From Aldrovandia affinis (taxonomy: Eukaryota; Chordata; Actinopteri; Notacanthiformes; Halosauridae), in contig JAINUG010000110.1 of the NCBI GenBank assembly GCA_029706075.1, forward strand, positions 62,001 to 126,000: DNA of 64,000 bases. Direction: 5' to 3'. Below are positions 55,576 to 64,000 of the stretch, piece by piece (within the stretch, counting starts at the first letter, position 1; the number at the start of each line of letters is the position of its first letter). Both the position numbers and the translations under genes were made by a program. The notes beneath the pieces were generated by a model. It was given only the letters and a program-made list of their open reading frames with translations. It ran no database searches and was not told the origin of the DNA.

Positions 55576-58500
55576 GCCTTGCACGTTTTCCTTCTGCCGT
55601 GGAGACGTTATGGATGGTGGTGTGCATTATTTTATTTTGCACAATGGCCAACAGTAAAATAAGTGTTCTAAAATGCAACATGCACATTTCATCTGGACAT
55701 GTTTTAGGCAGTATGCATTACATGGTGGAATTTGGTCTGCTTTTTTAATCACACAAAGGGCTTATTATGAACATGGTTAAACACAAGGATTTATTCAGAT
55801 CAGTTTCACAATGTGTTATTAATATGGCATGTTCCAGAACTGTGTTTGTGTATATATATGATTTTGTGGTGATTTTTTTTTTAATGTTGTATAGCTGAAT
55901 AGTGTTCCTAATACTTCTATAATATTTCCTTTGTACTAGGCAATGTTGTCATTCTTATAGAAATCCTATTTGCTCTGTAAACTGTTTTCAGTTTTTAGCG
56001 GCAGAGGGATTTCAAAGGCAGCAGTGAAGAAATCAGTGTATATATGGTGTCCAACTGACAATCTTTAACAATGATTGAATCACTGCTGGGAAGGGGAACA
56101 GTTGGTTAAAAAAAGGGTACACCAGCCAAGTCAACCAATATGATTTTAATGAGCATTCACACCAGTGGGCTTTTTGTTGTTCTGCTCTTCAGGAAATCCA
56201 CCTTTTGTACCTTCTCTGTTGCTGGCATGCGACTGTCCTGTATTCCGCAGTATTTATATAAATTGCTTATCATTGTTCAGTTTGCACTGGATACATCTGA
56301 GTCATTTGTGTTTTAAAATGTGTTCACTAAAATAAATGGCTTATTACTGTATTTCAAGAAAGTGTATTTACAGTGGAGGCTGTTAATTAATATCCCATAA
56401 AATATTTGGTGAAAATGTTCTACACATTGATTAGAAGTCATACTCCAACTCCAACTTAAAAATACAAAAGTAATATAATGTTGTTCAAGGCAGTGATGGA
56501 AAAAGTTATATTGCTAAAACAAACAACATTTGAGGTGATTTTCAAACATCTATAGTAGAATGTTTAGCATAATGCTAGATCCACCTTTCCAAGACATTGC
56601 CTCAGTGAATTGTTTGTTGTAAATCAGCTTCATTGTGGAAATCAACAGAGTACCAGGAAATAACCATAGGTGATATGCTTTACAGAAAATAAATGTATAC
56701 GTTGTGTAATTTGTGCTCAGCTAAAATGAAATATGCATAGCTACATGAAGAATCCAAAACATTAAAGTAGAACATTCTATTATTATTATCAAACCAAATG
56801 TTTTATTGAATCTTGCAGCAGCAGCCTGGTGAACACATTGTTTGAAGAAGACCAACATGGTTACAGTACCATAGCAGGTATCAAATATGGTTGAATTGAC
56901 CTTGCATACATGATGTAATATGTATTGTATATGCACTGCTCCATATATGTTGTTCATTTATTGTATATATATATGTGCTCCAATTCTGGAAGAAAAACTG
57001 AAATTGGTTTTAGTATAACATCATCTCATTGACACACAGCTGAATATAAGTTCATTTATTAAACTCATTTTTATTTTATTTTTATTTATGTATAACTCAA
57101 AAGATGTCAAATACAAACCAGTAGGCAATTAACAGCTCAATCAAATGGAATTCGTAATTAAAAAACGGTATCCCCAGGAGTACCCAGGGAAAAAAATGGC
57201 AAGTACCGCATTAGACAATTATTAAACCACACTTGAGTGAAAAGTTTGGCAATTATTATCAGGGAACTGCCAACTATATCTGGGTGTAATATAGAAAATG
57301 ATGGTTTAAAAGGTTTTACCTGAATACCAGGGTGACATTAACATTATAGTTGTCGAACACAAAGGGTAGACTTAATCATTGGAGACATTTATTTCAACAG
57401 AAGATAAGAAAGGCCTTTTCTGTTCAGAAATCGATTGACACTGTGTGAAGGAAACATCTGCCTGGCTACTTATAGCCTAATACAATGTGGTCTGATAAAA
57501 TGACCCCTAAAAAGGGCTGTAATTAATGTAGCAGGTATAATTCATATGCATTACATTCCAGCACACCACACTTGAGCCAAAAGTTAAGAGCTTCCCCAGG
57601 GTGTTATCAGGACATCAGCTGGAGAGGGTGCAATAACTCTTAGAACACTCTTATCTTACCTCAGATGAACACAGTGGCCTGGAGTCTACAAACATTTTCA
57701 CTTAACTTTGATTCACAATTAAATACAGGTGTTCATTTATTTCTTCATAAAGATAGTTTGGCAAGTTCAACCATCACCAGAATTAAGAATTATTATACAT
57801 TTTAAATGTTTTAAAAATATGTTTTGTCTTGTTAATTTCCCCTTGATAGCAGTCATGTAATGTTGTGTCTCATTTTGAATTTACAAGACATATTATATGC
57901 TGCATATACTATATGTGATGTATACTATACACTGTATACTGAAATTGCATATTCTTGTACATAAATATATTATCATGAGCATGAGAAATCATTAGATACA
58001 TGTTAGCTAAACATTGATGATCTCTAACTTTCTTAATTGTTTTGAAGGGAAGAAAAGAAAATTAAAATATTAATTATAGCAGTCTCTAATCATAATAATC
58101 ATGGAGGCCCTCCTGTATGTCTTTTGTCAGCATTTGACTAGTAGTATTTGACTAGTAGATTGAAACCTACAGAAACAACTATTTTACCTCTGTTTTCTTG
58201 TACTTTTCTCTCAATTTAGAATGCCCATTCATATTCATTAGCCCACATCCTCTACCAATCGGAGACACGCATGTGTGTTTTCAAAAGCATGTGCTCCCAC
58301 TTCTTCTTACTTTGCCGTCTGCCAGCTGAGAGGCACAGTCATTGAGTCTAACATTCTGCTAGACTCCTACTGCACTCAGTTGGCTCATGATATTTCACTC
58401 TTCATTTACTCTTACAATGGAATTGCAATCTTACTTTTAGCAGAATGTTCTGTGGGTCACCAGTCCATTCACAATGGTATAGTTAAAATAAATTAGTTTT

Positions 58501-58850
58501 TGGATACAGATAATGAGGTTTTACTAAAAGGCTATTCAAAATATTCAAAATACAAAAATATTACAAATATATTTACAGTCCATTCCTGCATTAAATTTGC
58601 TTTCACAGTGATGTGGCAGCTGTCTAAATTATATAATGAACATCTAGGGTTGTTTTCTTTACAACCAGCCTCTTAATTCTACTGCAGAGTGGAGATGAAG
58701 CACAATCTCAATGTCCCTCAAACCACAAAAAAGTCCTGAACCGTACTGCTCATATCATTTTGGCATGTAGAATGGTTACATAAATGTGTCCTACTGATAA
58801 GATGTATGACTTAACCATTGAATTGGAAAATATTAATCAACCGGAAATGC
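55576..58850. other. Non-coding, AT-rich
   Basis: No gene or transposon recognised over 3.3 kb. GACTAGTAG-containing 15-mers are repeated in tandem at 58136-58158. Confidence 0.4.
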
Positions 58851-61800
58851 CTTTGGAAAATGCACACAAACCGACTGTCCCAAACTACGCAAGTCCTTAT
58901 CAAAAGACCTCCTAGCTGTTTGCACTGCAAAAATACAGTTGATTATATATCACCCAAGTCTCTGAGATTCAACTGCTAGTTAAATAATGTGAATGGAGCA
59001 TTTATATTGTAATTACAAACATCCAGGTTCCTACCAGAGTGTATGGAAGGCAAAGCTCTTTAAATACTTCTTGGAATGTATACCTTTCTCTCCATCAGAT
59101 TAAGGTACATTTTAGTCAACATACAATATCGTCAAACTTTCTCACTCTCAAAACTTTTCAGGTCAGGTAAAATAACAGGTAGTGGGTTCTTTTAGAATTC
59201 TCTCATTCTTGGAGGGCACTTAGGGTTGTTTCCTGAAAAACAAATCTGTGAAAAAATTATAATTTCATTCATGTATGTAATTTCAGCATGTACATTTGAA
59301 AAATGAAAAAAAACTAAAACTAAAACAGGCCAGTATTTGAAAACCGCAAGGTAAAATGTTTGTATTTAGTTAGCATGCAGCAGGCTAATGGCTCTTACCA
59401 TGGTGATTTATAAATGCATTGTATCTCAAACCAAACACATTCCCTGGGTTTTATTTTCTCATGGCACATGAGATGGAATCTTTTAATGAGTATTCTCCAC
59501 AGGCCCAGTGGGCCATAATGTACGGTTGTGGATCTGTGGCTGTGTGCATGTCCGTGTGGACTCTGTCCAGCTATGGAATAAGATAAGGACCGAGGGGCAT
59601 TTCTCGAGGAAGGCATGCATGTTTATAAACTCATCACATAATATCTTTGATTTCTATGATGGGAAGTGACAACAGCATGATTTTTTATTTAAGGCAAGCT
59701 ACTTCTCTTTCCAAACAGACCAAGTTTATAATGTTTCAACCTGTTTGCATTGTGTGAAATTGGGAAAAAATCGAATGGACAACAATTAGATGCAGTTTTG
59801 CGTTCAGATGAGTATACATGTTCACTTCTTCCTCTTCCGGGGGTACACTAGTGGACTGGTGGAAAAAAAAAAAAATTAAATGCAGAGAAACATTCTCCTC
59901 ATGTGTGGCTGTATGTGGGCTGAGGCAATGGAACTTAGGGGGTGGGGGCTGGTGGCGGTTATGAAGGATGGCTTAGACTTATGATTGAGAAAACACAAGT
60001 ACCGCTGAAATGCAATGCCCAACGTGGCCACTTGAAAGGGACTGTTAAATGTCCAATTATCTATACGGGGGGCTGAGGTCCATACCGCCATTACCTTACA
60101 GCAAGATTCAGAATGAAATACGAGCCACAGTTCAGGCAGTAGGAAAATATTCAAAGAGCAATTTTAATTACAAATCCTTTCCCGTCTGCCGGCCATTTCA
60201 TCAGCATTGGATGTCCCTTTCATGTTTCAGTGAGAGTATAGAAATGTGCCAATGTGAATTGACTACACCAAGTCTGGCTCTTCACTTTGAGGACAAGCCT
60301 TGCCCCTCATGCATTTGCAAACTTTCATTTGTTGCACTGCAGAGATGGATTTCTAGTGCTTGCAAGTATGATGTAAATATTTTGTGTAGTAAATCATTTG
60401 AATTACTGTTTTTTTCAGGGGGGAAACACAAGCTGACTTTAAGCTTAATAAATCTGGGATTCTGCAGTTTGTTTGAAACCGATGTCTGACACTGTGCACC
60501 ATGTCCACACCTCTGAGGTTCAAGTACTGTTTTTGCATGGTAGACATGTTCAATTTGGTGGAACGCCCCTTGAAGTGAGGTTTTTCCTTGGTTTGCAGAG
60601 GGGAAATTAAAACAGCCAGCTTAATTGAATTTTTAAGCTGTTTTGTTATGATTTAATTATTTCTGTAACACGGGTGAATCAGTCAGTCTCCTAAGACACA
60701 AATGACTGATTATAAGCTGCAGGGGAACCGTCTGAGACTTGCAAAATCCTTCAAGCAAACAGAGTGGGGGTTTTTTCTAAGGAAAATATTTGCACAATAT
60801 ATCTAGATCCAGTTAAAGATATTTCAGTTTCTCTTCAATAGCAGACTCTCTACCTCCCATGATTGAGGATGTGGGTGAAAATCTTCATGAAATGAACAAC
60901 TTCCAGGAATGTTCCTTGCACCAGACACATTTTCAAACTGCCAAGACCTTATGGAACACCAGAGACCTTTGCAAATACTGTAGTCCAGTTGTGCATTCTT
61001 TCTAAGAATAACAGATTGTCATTTCTATGGATATTGTTAGTGCTATCACTCTTCCTTGACCTGTAATGTGAAACCCAGGCCTGTGTGGATGGATTACAGT
61101 TTATGACGGCAGCAAAATAAGCTGCGATGCCTACCATTAATATGTTTAATCCTCTTTTCCTGTTCCTCAAACTCCTGCTGCAATCAGTTTAACGGTACGG
61201 ACGGGAGGGCTTCGTTTTGTGACCTGGGCTCATGCCTTCTGTAGAAATTGGTGAGTTGGCTCGTTGCAAGTTGCAAAGACAGAACTGGAAAGGCACGAAC
61301 AGGAAAAACAAGGCTATGCCTAATTTGGAGAATAATCTATTTCATGAGATTGAATCACCTCTTGTACACATATATTACAGGGTATGGACTAAATATGGAC
61401 ATCATTTCTTGTTCATAGATTTTTTTTAATCACCAAATCCTAAGATAAAATAAACAGCTTATTAATAAGTTGTGAAGTTAGGCTACGCCTAAATGGCCAA
61501 TGTCAGAAAACCGCTCCCACTATAGAGGGGTTGTATACTTTAGCAATGGAGAAAGTGTCGTTTCTTAGGAGAGATCACCTAGAAGAGCAATTATAGAGCC
61601 CCACTGTGCGTGGAGATAATTACTCTAATTGAGAGCAATCAGTGGGGGAATTATTGTACTGTGTATTTTGTGTCTATTCTCCTGTCTTTCACCTGTCACA
61701 ATGCCATCCATTGTTAATCGGATCCCTGTCGCAGTAGCATGCAGGAAATCTGTAAATGATCTTGAAAATGTGTTATGCAATGGAGTGTGGAGTGTTTGAA

Positions 61801-63200
61801 CAGCAAAATACGGCTGTGTATAAACGATGAATTTCTATACTGTAGATACAGCGAAACACAGAAAACACAATTGAATATTTGAATGTGCTTTTTGCAGCTT
61901 GCAAGGTTGCAGCAGCAGAATAAGATGCATATGTCAATGCAAACAATAGCAATATTGTGTGTATTTAAATAACTTTGGGCCCGTAATAATACAGCTTTTA
62001 CATCAAATAGGGCTTAGAAATCTGTCTTTGTTCTCACACATTGTTCAGAAGGATCTAATGCTAATGCTGTGGTCGCCTTACCTTCATTTGTGCGTTTACC
62101 TAAGCCCGTGAGGAAATCACCACATTGATTTAATGTTAGAATAAAAAAAGCACAAATAAGTGTGTTTTTTTTAACCCAATAGCCCTCTCCAGGACAAAAG
62201 TAATATATGTATGACTTTATTTCATAGTGCTATGTTCCCTGCTCTCAGTTTAGGTCCTTGGGATGCTTCAGATATTTCTGTGCGTACTAACATCTTCCTA
62301 GCACCATTTAGGAACATTGTTACAGATCCTGCTGCTTGTCTGAAGGCAATGTTGGTGTATTAATATTTGAAAAGCCCAGAGGCACTGGTCTCCCAGTAAG
62401 AGGTGGTTGAGATATTTATCTTCTGGAATATAACCAAACTAAATGAAAGACATGACTGCCACAGGTAGAGGGCCACTGGTGCTTCAGCAAGTACAGTACT
62501 TAGCAACAGAACAGTGGCGGCGAATCTTATTTGCTGTCTCTCCAGTGCTGGCACAATGCATGATGGGATTGTACGGAGAGATGTAAAGCATTGAATATGA
62601 AAATTCATTCAAGAAGCCTCAGGCTGCTACTTTAAAGGTGTGTTGTTGGGTATGTAATAAATTCCATTGAGAGTTTGTTTTCTCTCTTGGTGATACGACT
62701 TGCGAAGTAAAGGGAAGAAATGCCAGCAGGAAGTGATGGGACTTCAGGCATTGCCTGTACCAGAATGATATTGCTGTGGTCCTCCAAAGTAAACCCTCCC
62801 TTTGAGGACAGATTGTAAGCCCACAGATTGTGACTCTATTTAGTGTTCTAAAATACTCAGTATGTTAATATGTGCCATTTATAAGATGCTTTTATCCAAA
62901 GAAACAGTAGTGAATGCATACGTTTTTCAGTATGTGCAGTACCAATGGGACCACATATATGTTGTGATAGGTTGTGATATGTTAGATCACATGTGTATAA
63001 GCATGGAGGCAGTAAACACTTTATTTATTGTTTGTCCATTATGAAATTCTAACATTACTGCAGTACAAAAGCTACCACACTCATACATTCTGTCAATGAG
63101 TGTCTCCGTCCCAGTCATCAGCAGCGATAGTTTTTAATATAATGACTTGTGCCCACTTTTCCCAGTAATGTCCAAAGAGGAAAGCACAGCTGCTCTTTAA
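58851..63200. other. Non-coding with scattered GC-richer islands
   Basis: Islands at 59400-59620, 59930-60490 and 61000-61300 carry frames (the longest, 60049-60489 plus, is 146 codons) that resemble no protein I know. A run of A at 59863-59875. A short inverted repeat, AATCAGTCA/TGACTGATT, lies at 60676-60710. At 62870 GATGCTTTTATCCAAAG resembles a fragment of a common fish repeat. Confidence 0.35.
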
Positions 63201-63214
63201 CCCCCCCCCCCCCC
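63201..63214. repeat. C14 homopolymer
   Basis: Fourteen consecutive C bases; prone to length errors. Confidence 0.9.
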
Positions 63215-63647
63215 ATCACCTACAGACTGATTAATATGCGTCAGCACACCAAACCAAGCATAGTTTGTCATTGGTCCCAGCTTCCATTCATAGACAGCTG
63301 TGAAAGCAATAACACCTTACGCCAACAGAGCAAGATAATTCAATCATAGCTCCAAAATGCCTGCAAGGGGAAAAAATTAAACTGATTTGGCCATTTGGCC
63401 CTCTTGTTTCAAAAGAGAAATGCCTTCCTTTCCATGCATACTCTATGTACTGTATCAGCATATCCCTTTGCACCACCTTGATCATTTACATTCAAGCACA
63501 GCGTCCATCGAAGTTCAAATATTTGTCTTTCCATAAAAAAACATCTCACAAACACACGGTCAGGCAGACTGGGAGGAACCTACGGCAGGCTGGCCTTTGA
63601 TACTGTTATCAAAATTGTGCAGGAGATAAGTGTCCCTGGTTCCGCAG

Positions 63648-63703
63648 GGCGTCTGGAGACATGCAGCTGCTTTGCCGGAAATGTGAACGTAAGAGAAAGG
63701 CAG
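63648..63703 (+). other. Exon-like 56-bp stretch between splice-type sites
   Basis: TGTCCCTGGTTCCGCAG ends at 63647 and GTAAGC begins at 63704 after AAAGGCAG, so acceptor and donor are both plausible. One frame reads GDMQLLCRKCERKRKA, a small basic CxxC-containing piece; another reads RLETCSCFAGNVNV. No family was recognised, and the pyrimidine tract is short. It could be a microexon, a non-coding exon or chance. Confidence 0.2.
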
Positions 63704-64000
63704 GTAAGCATGGCACTGCCCCTGTCACTCAAAGCCCCAGTGCTGGATGACTTCATTACCCTGTGTCAATCAAGCCCATCCGCCTTGTGTGATTTACGGA
63801 CTACAGAGGCGTTCAAAGTGCAATAATCAAAGTTCTCTCCTAGTGCTGGAAGTAAGGGAGCGCTGCACCCGTTGTGAAAGTGCCACGGCGCTCTTTGATA
63901 TGCATGGCAGAGCAGTTCAAAGGTGCACATCAGGCAAGCGTAATACATACTGTGACAGAGCATTCAGCATTGCCACAGGACCTGAGATGTGGTCATCATG
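63704..64000. other. GC-richer non-coding end of window
   Basis: The island that starts near 63540 continues to about 63910 with CpGs (GAAAGTGCCACGGCGCTCTT). No product recognised; it may extend beyond the window. Confidence 0.3.

Noticed and set aside
60049..60489. 146-codon plus-strand frame
   Set aside because: No family resemblance, no convincing splice sites; lies in a GC-richer non-coding island.

Overview
The window reads as nuclear DNA from a ray-finned fish. It is AT-rich with scattered GC-richer islands and has (CA/TG)n microsatellites. It also carries a repeat set typical of fish: decayed Tc1/mariner transposons, hAT-type MITEs with 8-bp target duplications, tRNA-derived SINEs, a LINE 3' tail of a kind common in fish, and a mid-repetitive family I recognise from other fish. 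Nothing suggests bacterial, viral or organellar sequence. I cannot name the species. No open reading frame looks like a confident cellular protein-coding exon. The longest ones (up to 166 codons) lie over repeats or GC-richer non-coding islands.

Layout. 0-9.4 kb is a transposon graveyard. It holds Tc1-like relics at 0.5-1.0, 1.5-2.3 and 6.4-7.1 kb (a mariner-like element is nested in the second), a LINE tail at 2.6-2.8 kb, two copies of a fish-wide repeat at 3.5 and 6.1 kb, tRNA-derived SINEs at 7.7-8.0 and 9.1-9.4 kb, a probable LINE 3' end at 8.1-8.4 kb and a mariner end at 8.5-8.7 kb. 9.4-12.0 kb is AT-rich and repeat-poor. At 12.06-12.46 kb a CpG-richer block carries two TGACGTA (CRE-type) sites, a CCAAT box and a strong splice donor at 12453. 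I read it as a promoter with a non-coding first exon on the + strand. It is the only candidate gene start in the window, and everything downstream could be its long first intron or a gene desert.

12.5-64 kb is mostly unique sequence in which GC-richer islands alternate with AT-rich stretches. Several islands (20.4-21.2, 22.2-22.5, 23.3-24.0, 24.2-24.45, 27.2-27.75, 31.6-32.2, 32.9-33.2, 39.0-39.6, 40.9-41.3, 44.3-44.6, 46.4-46.8, 47.8-48.1, 55.0-55.6 kb) look like conserved non-coding elements: no frame, homeodomain-type cores, short palindromes. That is an inference from texture and needs an alignment. Transposons interrupt this landscape: a 200-bp MITE (16.6 kb), a SINE-like repeat (22.7-23.1 kb), hAT-type elements (27.75-28.15 and 42.26-43.45 kb), a degraded mid-repetitive region (28.3-30.0 kb), Tc1-like copies (30.7-31.2, 34.1-35.0, 36.2-36.6 and 53.7-54.2 kb) and microsatellites.

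The observations most worth checking are the putative promoter/first exon, an 81-bp imperfect hairpin at 51671-51751, a 19-bp perfect palindrome at 46694-46712, and a degenerate tandem repeat split by an hAT element with an exact 8-bp duplication. I did not find a demonstrable new biological system.
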